A program made the position numbers and the translations under genes. Below are positions 38,194 to 48,125 of a stretch of DNA of 64,000 bases, in pieces (positions within the stretch are counted from its first letter, which is position 1; each line of letters starts with the position of its first letter). Origin of the DNA: Pseudomonas soli (GTDB lineage: Bacteria > Pseudomonadota > Gammaproteobacteria > Pseudomonadales > Pseudomonadaceae); assembly GCF_900110655.1 (NCBI RefSeq), contig NZ_FOEQ01000001.1, forward strand, positions 719,152 to 783,151, read 5' to 3'. Below the pieces are notes generated by a model. The model searched no databases. It saw only the letters and a list, made by a program, of their open reading frames with translations, and was not told the DNA's origin.

Positions 38194-39402
38194 TTACTTG
38201 CTGGTCAAACCATCGGCGCGGAACATCTGGCGGATCCCGCGAATGGCCTGGCGGATACGGTCCTGGTTCTCGATCAGGGCAAAACGCACATGATCATCGC
38301 CGTAGTCGCCAAAGCCGATCCCCGGCGACACGCAAACCTTGGCCTCGGCCAGCAGCTTCTTGGAAAACTCCAGCGACCCCAGGTGAGCGTACTGCTCAGG
38401 GATCTTAGCCCACACGTACATCGAGGCCTTGGGGTTCTCGACCATCCAGCCTAACTCGTGCAGGCCCTTCACCAGCAGGTTGCGGCGCTGGCGGTACTGC
38501 TCGGCGATATCGCGCACGCACTGCTGGTCGCCTTCCAGGGCGGCGATGGCGGCCACCTGCAGCGGAGTGAAGGTGCCGTAGTCGTGGTAACTCTTGATCC
38601 GCGCCAGGGCACTGACCAGCTCAGGGTTGCCGACCATGAAGCCGATCCGCCAGCCAGCCATGTTGTAGCTCTTGGACAGGGTGAAAAACTCCACCGCAAT
38701 GTCCTTGGCCCCCGGCACCTGCATGATCGACGGCGCTTTCCAGCCGTCGTAGACGATGTCGGCGTAGGCCAGGTCGTGCACCACCAGCACATCGTACTGC
38801 TTGGCCAGGGCCACCACACGCTCGAAGAAATCCAGCTCCACGCACTGCGCGGTGGGGTTGGACGGGAAGCCGAGGATCATCATCTTCGGCTTGGGGATCG
38901 ATTCGCGGATCGCCCGTTCCAGCTCGTTGAAGAAGTCCACGCCCGGTACCAGCGGCACCGAACGTACCTGGGCGCCGGCGATCACCGCGCCGTAGATGTG
39001 GATAGGGTAGCTGGGGTTGGGCACCAGGACCGTGTCGCCGTGGTCGAGGGTGCCGAGCATCAGGTGCGCCAGGCCTTCCTTCGAGCCAATGGTGACAATG
39101 GCTTCGCTTTCCGGGTCGATGTCGACCTCGTAGCGTTCCTTGTACCAGTTGGAGATGGCGCGGCGCAGGCGCGGGATGCCACGGGAGGTGGAATAGCCAT
39201 GGGTGTCTTCGCGCTGGGCAACCTGCACCAGTTTCTCGACGATGTGTGGCGGCGTGGCGCCATCAGGGTTGCCCATGCTCAGGTCAATGATGTCCTCGCC
39301 ACGGCGGCGGGCGGCCATCTTGAGCTCGGCAGTAATGTTGAAGACGTAAGGGGGGAGACGATCGATGCGCGCAAAGCGGCGCGGCGAACCTGGGTTGGCC
39401 AT
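38194..39402 (-). CDS. alaC: Alanine-type aminotransferase AlaC
   Basis: A 402-residue PLP-dependent class I aminotransferase. The cofactor Lys is in [14 protein letters not shown], and further fold markers are [41 protein letters not shown] and [14 protein letters not shown]. It follows the AlaC/YfdZ group, which forms alanine from pyruvate with glutamate as donor in the cytoplasm. ATG 39402 has GAGGAA upstream. It is monocistronic, ended by the REP pair. The 220-bp upstream gap has an AT-rich stretch (39500-39560) that probably contains its promoter. Confidence 0.88.
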   Translation of the reverse strand: MANPGSPRRFARIDRLPPYVFNITAELKMAARRRGEDIIDLSMGNPDGATPPHIVEKLVQVAQREDTHGYSTSRGIPRLRRAISNWYKERYEVDIDPESEAIVTIGSKEGLAHLMLGTLDHGDTVLVPNPSYPIHIYGAVIAGAQVRSVPLVPGVDFFNELERAIRESIPKPKMMILGFPSNPTAQCVELDFFERVVALAKQYDVLVVHDLAYADIVYDGWKAPSIMQVPGAKDIAVEFFTLSKSYNMAGWRIGFMVGNPELVSALARIKSYHDYGTFTPLQVAAIAALEGDQQCVRDIAEQYRQRRNLLVKGLHELGWMVENPKASMYVWAKIPEQYAHLGSLEFSKKLLAEAKVCVSPGIGFGDYGDDHVRFALIENQDRIRQAIRGIRQMFRADGLTSK

Positions 39403-39584
39403 GTGTTCCTCGAGAGACGTAAGCGCCCGGAACCGTCCGAGCGACGCTGGCCGCTGCGGCGGCCGACAAACAACATAATCCCGCCATGATCACTTAGTAA
39501 AGGATAATTTCCTGTTTTATTATATTTTTTCAGCCACTTCATTTGAAAAAAATCGTAATTACAGAACCCTCCTCAGCAGGCGGA

Positions 39585-39606
39585 GCTTGCCGAAACACCG
39601 GCAAGC
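39585..39606 (-). terminator. Small hairpin after the isonitrile synthase-dioxygenase gene
   Basis: GCTTGCCG-N6-CGGCAAGC is a perfect 8-bp stem 17 bp past the stop codon. No U-tract follows. Confidence 0.4.
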
Positions 39607-39622
39607 ACCGCCGTCAAAGGGC

Positions 39623-41383
39623 TCAGTAGACCTGCACCCGCCACAGTTCGCGCGCGGCCGAGGCCGCGCTCATCGGCAGGCGCCCGTGCAAGGTCTGGTA
39701 GTTGTCGATCAGCACCAGGTCACCCGCCTGCCACTCATGGGCAATCAGGCATTCGGGGTCATAGACCAGTTCATCGAGCTGGCTGATCAATGCCTGCTGG
39801 AAGGCTTCGTCATGCCCCTGCACCTTCTGTTCGAGGGTCTGCAACGACGACTGGCAGCCCTCCTGGTAGCGCAGTACCCGCTCGCCGCTGCGCGGATCGA
39901 GGTCGACCAGCGAGTAGCTGCGCGGCGAACCGCCGAAATAGGTCATGCGCGTGTAGTAGGTCAAATCGATGCCCTGCCACTGGCGGGCGGTGCGCAGGCC
40001 CACCTTGCGCAAGGCGTTGCGGCTGTCGACGACCGTGGTCTGCCCTTCCCCCGGCTGCGGCGGCGTCTTGCAATACAGCATGAAGGTGTGGGCGCAGAAC
40101 TTGGCATCGCGCTGCACCAGCGGATCGCTGTCGGGCAGCATGTTGAGGTCCCAGTGCAAGGGGGTCTTCTCCAGCGAATGCACCACGCCTTGGGGCTGGT
40201 CGGCCGGCTTGACCACATGCACCTCGCCAAAGGACCAACGGTAGATGGTGCCGAAACGCTCACAGTCTGTGGCGAATGCCTGCTGGTCGGTGAATTCACA
40301 GCCTCTGAGGCAGACAAAACCGAAACTGCGCACCAGGGCTTGCAAGGTCTCGGTAGACAGTCGCTGGAAACCCAGCCCCAGCGGGTCGCTGACCAGCAAC
40401 CCGAACAGGGGGAGCTTCTGCAATGTGAAGTTGAAGCCCTCGAGCGCCTCGCCCGCTGTTTCATGGAACAGCCATGGCTGCCCCCGCCAGGTCACCAGCA
40501 CATGCCGCGCGGCGTCGATCTGCGCGCGGCCGCGCAGGGTCTGGTGACCGTCAAGCTGGCGCACCGGCACTGCATGCCAGGGGCTGACTACATGATCGAG
40601 CCCCTCGGCCAGGGCCACGGTGAACTTGGGGCCGGCGTTGTCGTACTGGTGCACCGACAGGCGCACGTGCCCGGGGAAAAACCGCTCGACCGCCGCATTC
40701 AAGGCCTGGCCGCGCAGCATCATCTGGTAGGCCTTGTAGCTGATCTGGCGCAGGTGCTCGTCTTCGTCCTGCCCGGCCTGGCGGCACAGGCGCAGGTCGT
40801 TGTAGAGGTGGCTGCACAACTTGTCGTGGGTCCGGCCCAGGGCCTCGTCGTGCTGGCACTGCTCGATCAGTGCCTCGACGTTCTTCCACGGCAGACGGGC
40901 CTGCTTGACCAGGGTGGCACGCAGGGCTTCGGCACTGCTGGCCTGGGGGAACAGGTCCTCCATGCTCACCCAGCGGATGCAATGGGTGGTGCACAGGGTG
41001 CGCAGCGCCTGGTTGTAGGCGCGGCGCACGTCGTCCGGCACGCCGACGATATCGTTGAAGGTGGTGCCGTCGCTGAGGATCGCGATCTCGCAGCCAGGGG
41101 CGTGGAGCTCGGCGAGCTCCTGGGCGAGGCGGTCGAGGCGCTCGATGGCGATCACCTCGCCATGGTCGGGCAGTACGCCGAAGGTCTTGTCGTGATCATT
41201 CGGCGACTTGCACGGGAAACCCGGCAGCACCATGCGCAGCGGCTCGCCACTGTCGAAGCAGCGCGCCAGGTCGTGGGCCAGGTGCGCCCTGCCCGCTTGG
41301 TCGAAGCGGTCGTCCTGGGCCTTGAGCAGGTAAGCGTCCAGCACCTGGCCGACGGCTTCCATCCAGCTGTCTTTGTCTTGCAT
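39623..41383 (-). CDS. Isonitrile synthase (PvcA/DIT1 family) fused to Fe(II)/2-oxoglutarate dioxygenase
   Basis: A 586-residue two-domain enzyme. The N-terminal part (about 1-310) is of the PvcA/DIT1 family: LPGFPCKSPND, GVLPDHGE, LSDGTTFNDIVGVPDD, SVHQYDNAGPKF and SPWHAVPV. These enzymes turn an amino acid and a C1 unit from ribulose 5-phosphate into an isonitrile. The C-terminal part (about 320-586) is a TauD/PvcB-like dioxygenase with intact iron ligands His410 and Asp412 (LHWD) and distal His566 (QTLHGR). The order equals PvcA followed by PvcB, fused in one chain. Start ATG 41383 has AGGAAG upstream; 20 more in-frame codons would enter the HAD gene. It is third in the operon, 22 bp after the HAD gene. 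The product is unknown. Confidence 0.85.
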   Translation of the reverse strand: MQDKDSWMEAVGQVLDAYLLKAQDDRFDQAGRAHLAHDLARCFDSGEPLRMVLPGFPCKSPNDHDKTFGVLPDHGEVIAIERLDRLAQELAELHAPGCEIAILSDGTTFNDIVGVPDDVRRAYNQALRTLCTTHCIRWVSMEDLFPQASSAEALRATLVKQARLPWKNVEALIEQCQHDEALGRTHDKLCSHLYNDLRLCRQAGQDEDEHLRQISYKAYQMMLRGQALNAAVERFFPGHVRLSVHQYDNAGPKFTVALAEGLDHVVSPWHAVPVRQLDGHQTLRGRAQIDAARHVLVTWRGQPWLFHETAGEALEGFNFTLQKLPLFGLLVSDPLGLGFQRLSTETLQALVRSFGFVCLRGCEFTDQQAFATDCERFGTIYRWSFGEVHVVKPADQPQGVVHSLEKTPLHWDLNMLPDSDPLVQRDAKFCAHTFMLYCKTPPQPGEGQTTVVDSRNALRKVGLRTARQWQGIDLTYYTRMTYFGGSPRSYSLVDLDPRSGERVLRYQEGCQSSLQTLEQKVQGHDEAFQQALISQLDELVYDPECLIAHEWQAGDLVLIDNYQTLHGRLPMSAASAARELWRVQVY

Positions 41384-41405
41384 GTCGTGTCTTCCTTGAG
41401 AACGG

Positions 41406-42107
41406 CTACAGCGAACCGATTGGCGTTGCGGATTGGCTTGCACAGTGGCGCACTTGCTCCGGGCGCAGGGCCCGGAGCAGCTGCAAGGGTTGCTGGCAAT
41501 GGAACTGTGGCCGCTGCTCGAGCAACGCTTGCCACTCGCCGTAGCCCCAACCGACGGCGGCGGCGGGCATGCCCGCGGCCTTGGCGGTCAACAGGTCGAC
41601 CGGGGTATCGCCGACAAACAGGCAGTGGCCTGGGTCGATGCCCAGCCGTTCGGCAGCCTGCAGCGCGATGTCCGGTGCCGGCTTGAGCCGCTCGCCGGGG
41701 CGATGACCGAGCACCGCGGCAAATCGCTGCGCGGGCAGCAGCCCTTGTACGACACGCTCGGCGAGGGTGTGGGCCTTGTTGGTGACGACAGCCATGGGCA
41801 GCCCTTTGTCGGCAATCCTCTCGATCAGGCCGATACAACCTGGGAAGACTCGGGAACGCCGGACCAGGTTGTCGTGATAGCAGCTGCTGTAGTCGTCATG
41901 CAGGCGTTGACGTTGCTCGGCGTCGAGGCCGACGGCGGCCCTTTCGAGCATCGCCGCCACACCGCCGCCGATCATCCCGCGCACCTCATCCGGCTGCAGC
42001 GTGCGCAGCCCGTGCAGGCTCAGCACATGATTCAGGCACCAGGCGATATCCGGCAGGGTATCGACCAGGGTGCCGTCCAGGTCGAACAGAACCGCGCGTA
42101 TGTCCAT
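41406..42107 (-). CDS. HAD-family phosphatase (phosphoglycolate phosphatase-like)
   Basis: A 233-residue HAD hydrolase. Motif I is FDLDGTLVDT (nucleophile first Asp), motif II VVTNKAH, motif III the Lys in LKPAP and motif IV VGDTPVDLL, all intact. The cap-domain type is that of Gph/PGP. It dephosphorylates a small phosphorylated metabolite. It sits between two isonitrile synthase genes with gaps of 11 and 22 bp, so a role in that pathway (clearing sugar phosphate left from the C1 donor or dephosphorylating an intermediate) is plausible. A housekeeping Gph role is the alternative. ATG 42107 with GAGGG upstream is chosen over a 12-codon longer start. Confidence 0.85.
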   Translation of the reverse strand: MDIRAVLFDLDGTLVDTLPDIAWCLNHVLSLHGLRTLQPDEVRGMIGGGVAAMLERAAVGLDAEQRQRLHDDYSSCYHDNLVRRSRVFPGCIGLIERIADKGLPMAVVTNKAHTLAERVVQGLLPAQRFAAVLGHRPGERLKPAPDIALQAAERLGIDPGHCLFVGDTPVDLLTAKAAGMPAAAVGWGYGEWQALLEQRPQFHCQQPLQLLRALRPEQVRHCASQSATPIGSL

Positions 42108-42118
42108 TGGCGCCACCC

Positions 42119-43111
42119 TCACTGCGCGCTGGCGTAGTGGCAAGGCCGGCCACGGCGGAATACCAGCCGGCTGTAACGCTCATCGACATTGCTGCGCCGG
42201 TCGAGGGTCACCACGCCACGACGCTTGATCGCCACCGAATGCCAGGGGGTGCGCCACAGGTCGCTGGTCGGCACCAGGCGGATACCGATCTTGCTCGACA
42301 CCGCCAACTGCGGGTGGATCGACAGGCGCAGGCAATGCGGATAGCGCGCTTGCAGCAACGCACTCCAGGCCTCGCTACGCTGGATCACCCGTTGGGATGC
42401 GGGCTTGGCGGCCTTCTTAACCGCGTTCATGCTCATGCCTTCGAACTCCACCAGTCCGGCGTAGTCCTCGGCGAGGAAACGATGGATGCCGCAGTACATC
42501 AACCGCATGTGCTCCTCGTCCTCGAAGCGCTGCTGCAGGACGCGCAGCGACTGGCCATGCTCGATCATCAGCTCTTCGCGCATGGAGTCCAGGCAGCCCA
42601 GTTGCGGATAGGCATCCTTGAGGTCGAACAAGGTGAAACGGCCGGGATAGTGCTGGCCGGCATAGCGCTGGATATCGTCGGTGTAGGCCTGGACATGGGC
42701 ATCGGGCACCCGCACCAGGTCGGCGAAGACATAGCCGTCCGAGCAGATGTGAATGACCGCGCCGGGGGCATGCAATGCGCGGATTTCCTCAGCCAGGCGA
42801 TGCAGCTCGTCGATGGCATGGTGCTCTGCCAGGTCCGGGAGCGGGCCGAGGGTCTTCTGGCGGTTGGGCGACTTGCCGGGGAAGGCCGGGAGTACCATCT
42901 CCACCGGCAGCCCGTGCTCGACGGCCTGCAGCACCTTGGGCAGGTGCGGGGCGAGCACGGCATCATCCAGCGCGTCATCCTGCCCGGGGGCCAGGCTGCG
43001 TCGACGGAACAGGCATTCGAGGATGGCCAGCGCGGTAGCGGTGCTGGCAGAGGCACGGCGTTGGCGCAGCGAAGCCGCGCACGCCGAAGGAGCGGAGCTC
43101 GATTCGGTCAT
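42119..43111 (-). CDS. Stand-alone isonitrile synthase (PvcA/DIT1 family)
   Basis: A 330-residue protein, the normal length of PvcA. The motifs match those in the fused gene: LPAFPGKSPNRQKTLGPLPDLAE-type region (FPGKSPN, LPDLAEHHA), CSDGYVFADLVRVPDA, LRLSIHPQ and TPWHSVAIKRRG. The N-terminal 45 residues are Ser/Ala/Arg-rich. It should form an isonitrile from an amino acid. ATG 43111 has AAGGA upstream; the longer reading has no family similarity. It is the first gene of the three-gene operon and is separated from cyoE by a strong terminator, so it has its own promoter (a TTGACA at 43217-43222 is a candidate -35, without a well-spaced -10). Confidence 0.87.
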   Translation of the reverse strand: MTESSSAPSACAASLRQRRASASTATALAILECLFRRRSLAPGQDDALDDAVLAPHLPKVLQAVEHGLPVEMVLPAFPGKSPNRQKTLGPLPDLAEHHAIDELHRLAEEIRALHAPGAVIHICSDGYVFADLVRVPDAHVQAYTDDIQRYAGQHYPGRFTLFDLKDAYPQLGCLDSMREELMIEHGQSLRVLQQRFEDEEHMRLMYCGIHRFLAEDYAGLVEFEGMSMNAVKKAAKPASQRVIQRSEAWSALLQARYPHCLRLSIHPQLAVSSKIGIRLVPTSDLWRTPWHSVAIKRRGVVTLDRRSNVDERYSRLVFRRGRPCHYASAQ

Positions 43112-43166
43112 GGAACAGTCCTTGTCATGTGGATCGATCCGAATGGATCGCGGCCTACCCTGGCCT

Positions 43167-43185
43167 GCAGGTCGTCCTGACCTGC
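43167..43185 (-). promoter_or_regulatory. Possible operator palindrome upstream of the isonitrile operon
   Basis: GCAGGTC-N5-GACCTGC is a perfect 7-bp inverted repeat with 5-bp spacing, about 60 bp before the first start codon and 30 bp beyond a TTGACA. It fits a dimeric repressor site. The regulator is not in the window as far as I can tell. Confidence 0.35.
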
Positions 43186-43249
43186 GGCGCATAACATCCG
43201 GCAAAGGGCATGGCGCTGTCAACTGCCCTTCGAATGAATTTTCCGAGGC

Positions 43250-43278
43250 AAAAAAAACGCCCCGGCAAGCCGGGGCGT
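43250..43278 (-). terminator. Rho-independent terminator of the cyo operon
   Basis: On the minus strand ACGCCCCGGC/GCCGGGGCGT forms a 10-bp GC-rich stem followed by eight U. It lies 19 bp after the cyoE stop and is the strongest intrinsic terminator of the window. Confidence 0.93.
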
Positions 43279-43297
43279 CTTGTGCAGCTGGGGTGTT

Positions 43298-44185
43298 TCA
43301 GCGTGCGTAGGTCATCAGCACGTCGGCCGCGGTCTGGCTGTCCACGCCCATCATCACGCTCAGGGCAGTGACGGTGAGGATGGAGAAGCCGAATACCTTG
43401 CGCGCCCACTTGCTGTCGTCCTCGGCCTTGTAGCCGCCCCAGGCCATGTACAGCCAGTACAGGCCCATGGCGGCCGCCACGGCGAGGTAACCCAGGCCGG
43501 CGTAGCCGCCGAGGGTCAGCATCAGGGTGGCGAGGACGAAGGCCAGCACGTACAGCACGATCTGCTTCTTCGCCGCGAGGATACCGCGCGCCACCGGCAG
43601 GACCGGGATGTTGGCGGCGCTGTAGTCCTTGAAGCGGAAGATGGCGATGGCGAAGCTGTGCGGCATCTGCCACAGGCTGAACATCACCAGCAGGGTGAAC
43701 GCGGCCAGGTCGAAGCTGTTGCTCACCGCGCAGTAGCCGATCACCGGAGGCATGGCACCGGACAGGCTGCCGACCAGGGTGCCGTGCACCGATTTGCGCT
43801 TGAGCCACAGGCTGTAGAAGCCGACGTAGACCACGAAGCCAACCAGGGCGCAGAACGCCGACAGCGGGTTGGCCTGGACATACAGCAAGCTGAAACCCGC
43901 CACCCCGAGCAGGGTGGCGTAGATCAGCGCCAGGGGCAGCGACATGCCGCCCTGGACCATGACGCGGTTCTTGGTGCGCTCCATCTTGTGGTCGATGTCA
44001 CGGTCGATGCAGTTGTTGAACACGCATCCGGACGCGACCACCAGGGACGTACCGATCACCACCGCCAGGAACAGGGCGAAATCCACATGCCCCTTGGCGG
44101 CAAGGAAGAAACCGCCTGCCACGGAAAGCACGTTACCGAAAATGATCCCCGGTTTGGTGATTTGGATAAAGTGCTTCACGGACAT
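43298..44185 (-). CDS. cyoE: Protohaem IX farnesyltransferase (haem O synthase) CyoE
   Basis: A 295-residue UbiA-family membrane prenyltransferase with about eight helices. The first Asp-rich motif is [15 protein letters not shown] and the second region is [15 protein letters not shown]. It adds farnesyl to haem B to give haem O for the binuclear site of cytochrome bo3. It is the last gene of cyoABCDE, 11 bp after cyoD, and is followed by the intrinsic terminator. Confidence 0.95.
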   Translation of the reverse strand: MSVKHFIQITKPGIIFGNVLSVAGGFFLAAKGHVDFALFLAVVIGTSLVVASGCVFNNCIDRDIDHKMERTKNRVMVQGGMSLPLALIYATLLGVAGFSLLYVQANPLSAFCALVGFVVYVGFYSLWLKRKSVHGTLVGSLSGAMPPVIGYCAVSNSFDLAAFTLLVMFSLWQMPHSFAIAIFRFKDYSAANIPVLPVARGILAAKKQIVLYVLAFVLATLMLTLGGYAGLGYLAVAAAMGLYWLYMAWGGYKAEDDSKWARKVFGFSILTVTALSVMMGVDSQTAADVLMTYAR

Positions 44186-44196
44186 GCAGTCTTACC

Positions 44197-44529
44197 TCAC
44201 TTGGCCAGCATTTCGAAGTGGATGCTGAACATGATCCACAGCGACAGGCCGACCAGCAGTGCAATTACCAGAACGGTGAACAGGAACGTCGACACGTTGG
44301 AGCGCTGCTCTTTCGAGCGGTCCATGTGCAGGAAGTACACGAGGTGCACCACCACCTGGATGACGGCCATGGCCACCACGATCAGGACGGTCAGGTTCTT
44401 CGGCAGGCTTGGGTACATCACCAGGCCGAACGGGATCGCGGTCAGGATGATCGACAGTACAAAGCCGATCATGTAGGACTTCACGCTACCGTGATTGCCT
44501 TCGTGATGAGTGTCGTGTGCGCTAGCCAT
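44197..44529 (-). CDS. cyoD: Cytochrome bo3 ubiquinol oxidase subunit IV CyoD
   Basis: A 110-residue protein with a His-rich N-terminus (HDTHHEGNHG) and three membrane helices, the usual CyoD shape and length (subunit IV). It supports assembly of the copper site in subunit I. Its start overlaps the cyoC stop by one nucleotide (TAATG). Confidence 0.95.
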   Translation of the reverse strand: MASAHDTHHEGNHGSVKSYMIGFVLSIILTAIPFGLVMYPSLPKNLTVLIVVAMAVIQVVVHLVYFLHMDRSKEQRSNVSTFLFTVLVIALLVGLSLWIMFSIHFEMLAK

Positions 44530-45152
44530 TACAGAACCCCCAGCAGGTAGACGACGGTGAACACGCAGATCCAGACCACGTCGAGGAAGTGCCAGAACAG
44601 GCTCAGGCAGCTCATGCGGGTCTTGGCGGTCGGCGTGATGCCGTGCTTGTTGATCTGGTACATCATGATTGCCATCCAGATCAGACCGGCAGTCACGTGC
44701 AGGCCGTGGGTACCGACCAGCGCGAAGAACGCCGACAGGAAGCCACTGCGCTGCGGGCCGTAGCCTTCGGCGATCAGGTGATGGAACTCATAGATTTCCA
44801 TCGCGATGAAGCCTGCACCGAACAGGAAGGTCACAGCCAACCAGCCCAGTACACCTGCCTTGTTGCCGGCGAACATCTTCAGCATGGCGAAGCCGAAGGT
44901 GATCGAGGACAGCAGCAGAAACGCGGTTTCGACCAGCACGAAGTCGAGCTGGAAGATGTCGTGACCCGACGGGCCGCCGGCGAAACCGCCGGACAGCACC
45001 GCGTAGGTGGCGAAGAGCGACGCAAACAGGATGCAGTCGGTCATCAGGTACAGCCAGAAACCGAGTACGGTCATCTGGCCCGAGTCGTGGTGGTGGTCAT
45101 CGTGCGCATGGTCATGACCATGCGCGCCACCGTGGATTACTTGACTGGACAT
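44529..45152 (-). CDS. cyoC: Cytochrome bo3 ubiquinol oxidase subunit III CyoC
   Basis: A 207-residue subunit with five helices. The N-terminus is His-rich ([17 protein letters not shown]), then [21 protein letters not shown] and the C-terminal [20 protein letters not shown] of the COX3 family. The N-terminal histidine cluster is notable and could bind metal. It starts 3 nt after cyoB and overlaps cyoD by one nucleotide. Confidence 0.95.
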   Translation of the reverse strand: MSSQVIHGGAHGHDHAHDDHHHDSGQMTVLGFWLYLMTDCILFASLFATYAVLSGGFAGGPSGHDIFQLDFVLVETAFLLLSSITFGFAMLKMFAGNKAGVLGWLAVTFLFGAGFIAMEIYEFHHLIAEGYGPQRSGFLSAFFALVGTHGLHVTAGLIWMAIMMYQINKHGITPTAKTRMSCLSLFWHFLDVVWICVFTVVYLLGVL

Positions 45153-45155
45153 TGA

Positions 45156-47177
45156 TTACACCCGTTCAAACGATTCGACACGTGCGCCGCCAGCAGGCAG
45201 TGCACCAGCGTTGGCCAGCGCTTTCATGCGCTCGCCTTCGATGCGCGCCACTTCTTCGGCCGGCACCATGTAGCCCTGGTCGTCACGCGCGGCGTGGCGA
45301 ACAAAGACAGCGATGGTCGCAACCAGGCTCGCACCCACCAGCCACCAGATGTGCCAGATGAAGGCGAAGCCGAACACGGTCAGCAACAGACCCATGAACA
45401 GACCGGTGGAAGTGTTGCTCGGCATGTGGATCGCTTCGTACTTGGCCGGAGCCTTGTAGGCGGCGCCGGCTTGCTTGGCTTCGTGCCAGGCGTCCAGGCC
45501 AACGTGCTCAGGCATGTGGGCGAAGTTGTAGAACGGAGGTGGCGACGAAGTCGACCATTCCAGGGTACGGCCGCCCCATGGGTCGCCGGTGACGTCCATG
45601 TTGTCCTTGCGATCGCGAACCGAGACGTAGATCTGGATCAGCTGGCAGGCGATACCGAACAGGATCAGCACGGCGCCGACTACGGCTACGTACAGGTAGG
45701 GTTCCCACAGCGGGTTGTCGGAGTGGTTCAGACGACGGGTCATGCCCATGAAGCCCAGGGCGTACAGCGGCATGAACGCTACGTAGAAGCCGGAGATCCA
45801 GAACCAGAAGGCAGCCTTGCCCCACTTCTCGTTCAGGGTGAAACCGAAGGCTTTCGGGAACCAGAAGGCGAAGCCGGCGATGTAGCCGAATACCGCGCCA
45901 CCGATGATCACGTTGTGGAAGTGGGCGATCACGAACAGGCTGTTGTGCAGAACGAAGTCGGCACCTGGAACAGCCAGCAGGACGCCGGTCATGCCACCGA
46001 TGGAGAAGGTGACCATGAAGCCCAGGGTCCACATGATCGGCGCGGTGAAGCGCAGACGGCCCTGGTAGATGGTGAACAGCCAGTTGAACAGCTTCACACC
46101 GGTCGGAATGGAGATCAGCATCGTCGCCAGGCCGAAGAAGGTGTTGACGCTGGCGCCGGCACCCATGGTGAAGAAGTGGTGCAGCCAGACCGCAAAGCCG
46201 AGGATGGCGATTGCGCCCGATGCGTAGATCATCGAGTGGTGACCGAACAGGCGCTTGCCTGCGAAGGTCGAGGTGACTTCCGAGAACACGCCGAAGGCCG
46301 GCAGGATCAGGATGTAGACCTCAGGGTGACCCCACGCCCAGAACAGGTTGACGTACATCATCGGGTTCCCACCAAGCTCGTTGGTGAAGATGTGGAAGTC
46401 CAGATAACGGTCAACAGTCAGCAGCGCGAGTGCGGCGGTCAGGATCGGGAAGGAAGCGACGATCAGTACGTTGGCCCAGGTGCAGGTCCAGGTGAAGATC
46501 GGCATGTCCATCAGCTTCATGCCAGGGGCGCGCATCTTCATCACGGTGACGAGGAAGTTCACGCCGGTAAGCGTCGTACCCAGACCTGATAGCTGTAGTG
46601 CCCAGATGTAGTAGTCGACACCCACCCCAGGGCTGTACTGGATACCCGCGAGCGGCGGATAGGCAACCCAGCCGGTCTTGGCGAATTCACCAACGCCCAG
46701 CGAGATGTTGACCAGCAGCACGCCTGCCAGCAGCAGGTAGAAGCTCAGGGAGTTCAGGAACGGGAAGGCAACGTCACGTGCACCGATCTGCAGAGGAACC
46801 GCAAGGTTCATCAGGCCGGTGAAGAACGGCATCGCCATGAAGATGATCATGATCACACCGTGGGCGGTGAAGATCTGGTCATAGTGTTCAGGCGGCAGGT
46901 AGCCTTCGGAGCCACCGGTGGCGGCGGCCAGCTGGGTACGCATCATGATGGCGTCGGCGAAGCCGCGCAGCAGCATGACCATCGCGACGATGATGTACAT
47001 CACGCCGATTTTCTTGTGGTCGACCGTGGTCAGCCACTCGGTCCACAAGTAGGTCCACTTGCGGAAATAGGTGATGGCACCAACGACAGCGATACCACCG
47101 AGCGCGATCATGGCAAGCGTCACCATGACTATCGGCTCGTGATACGGTATCGCCTCCAGAGTTAATTTACCGAACAT
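45156..47177 (-). CDS. cyoB: Cytochrome bo3 ubiquinol oxidase subunit I CyoB
   Basis: A 673-residue haem-copper oxidase subunit I. It holds the low-spin haem and the haem-copper centre: FTAHGVIMI (haem ligand), [15 protein letters not shown] (His-Tyr copper site), LHHFFTMG (two copper His) and [10 protein letters not shown] (haem ligands). It has fifteen helices as in bo3 oxidases. It reduces oxygen to water with ubiquinol and pumps protons. GAGGAG precedes ATG 47177, 3 nt after cyoA. Confidence 0.97.
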   Translation of the reverse strand: MFGKLTLEAIPYHEPIVMVTLAMIALGGIAVVGAITYFRKWTYLWTEWLTTVDHKKIGVMYIIVAMVMLLRGFADAIMMRTQLAAATGGSEGYLPPEHYDQIFTAHGVIMIIFMAMPFFTGLMNLAVPLQIGARDVAFPFLNSLSFYLLLAGVLLVNISLGVGEFAKTGWVAYPPLAGIQYSPGVGVDYYIWALQLSGLGTTLTGVNFLVTVMKMRAPGMKLMDMPIFTWTCTWANVLIVASFPILTAALALLTVDRYLDFHIFTNELGGNPMMYVNLFWAWGHPEVYILILPAFGVFSEVTSTFAGKRLFGHHSMIYASGAIAILGFAVWLHHFFTMGAGASVNTFFGLATMLISIPTGVKLFNWLFTIYQGRLRFTAPIMWTLGFMVTFSIGGMTGVLLAVPGADFVLHNSLFVIAHFHNVIIGGAVFGYIAGFAFWFPKAFGFTLNEKWGKAAFWFWISGFYVAFMPLYALGFMGMTRRLNHSDNPLWEPYLYVAVVGAVLILFGIACQLIQIYVSVRDRKDNMDVTGDPWGGRTLEWSTSSPPPFYNFAHMPEHVGLDAWHEAKQAGAAYKAPAKYEAIHMPSNTSTGLFMGLLLTVFGFAFIWHIWWLVGASLVATIAVFVRHAARDDQGYMVPAEEVARIEGERMKALANAGALPAGGARVESFERV

Positions 47178-47180
47178 CTC

Positions 47181-48125
47181 TTACTCCTCTGCACCGGCAG
47201 CTGGTTGCATACTCGATTCCACACCCTTGGTAGTGGCCAGGTCTTTGCTGCCTGCTTCTTCGTGGCTCGGACGACCGCGGTTCATGCCTTCGTACTTGTC
47301 GACGATGCGCTGGAACTGGTCAGCCGGGGCCTCGCTGTACAGCGCGACTGGGTTGTTTTCGCTAGCTTTGGCCAAGGCGTCATATTCTGCCTGGTCCAGT
47401 TTCTTCGGCGATGCCTTCACTTCAGCGACCCATGCATCGAAGTCAGCTTGCGAAGTGGCAACAGCCTTGAATTTCATACCGGTGAAGCCGGCGCCGCTGT
47501 AGTTGGCGGAGATACCGTCGAACTCACCGTTCTCGTTGGCGATCAGGTGCAGTTTGGTGGTCATGCCAGCCATGGCGTAGATCTGGCCACCCAGGCCCGG
47601 GATGAAGAAGGAGTTCATCACGGCGTCGGAGGTCACGCGGAAGTTGACCGGGGTGTTAGCCGGGAAGACGATCTTGTTGACCGTGGCAATGCCCTGTTCC
47701 GGGTAGATGAACAGCCATTTCCAGTCCAGCGCGACCACGTCGATCTGCACCGGCTTCACATCGGAATCCAGTGGACGGTACGGGTCCAGCTTGTGGGTGG
47801 AGTGGTAGGTGAAGTAACCCAGGGCGATGATGATCAGGATCGGGATGATCCACACCGCGGCCTCGATCTTGGTCGAGTGCGACCAGTCAGGGGTGTAGGT
47901 GGCGGCCTTGTTGGACGCACGATACTTCCAGGCGAACGCCAGGGTCATGATGATCACGGGCACGACCACCAGCAGCATCAAGCCGGTGGCGATCAGGATC
48001 AGGTTCTTCTGCTCAATGCCGACCTGGCCCTTCGGATCGAGCAGGGTCCAGTTGCACCCACTGAGTAAAAGCATGCCTAAAAAGGGCAATATGCCAAACA
48101 GTCTGGGGTAACGCTTTTTACTCAT
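47181..48125 (-). CDS. cyoA: Cytochrome bo3 ubiquinol oxidase subunit II CyoA
   Basis: A 314-residue lipoprotein subunit: signal peptide with lipobox LLSGC (Cys about residue 24), two membrane helices and a periplasmic cupredoxin-like domain ([41 protein letters not shown]) that lacks CuA ligands, as in quinol oxidases. It has a rather long, charged C-terminal tail. It is first in the operon, with AGAGG upstream of ATG 48125. Confidence 0.96.
   Translation of the reverse strand: MSKKRYPRLFGILPFLGMLLLSGCNWTLLDPKGQVGIEQKNLILIATGLMLLVVVPVIIMTLAFAWKYRASNKAATYTPDWSHSTKIEAAVWIIPILIIIALGYFTYHSTHKLDPYRPLDSDVKPVQIDVVALDWKWLFIYPEQGIATVNKIVFPANTPVNFRVTSDAVMNSFFIPGLGGQIYAMAGMTTKLHLIANENGEFDGISANYSGAGFTGMKFKAVATSQADFDAWVAEVKASPKKLDQAEYDALAKASENNPVALYSEAPADQFQRIVDKYEGMNRGRPSHEEAGSKDLATTKGVESSMQPAAGAEE

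Noticed and set aside
41406..42107. HAD gene as the housekeeping phosphoglycolate phosphatase gph of the trp region
   Set aside because: No rpe or trpE is adjacent. Tight spacing within the isonitrile operon favours a pathway role, though the family alone cannot exclude Gph.
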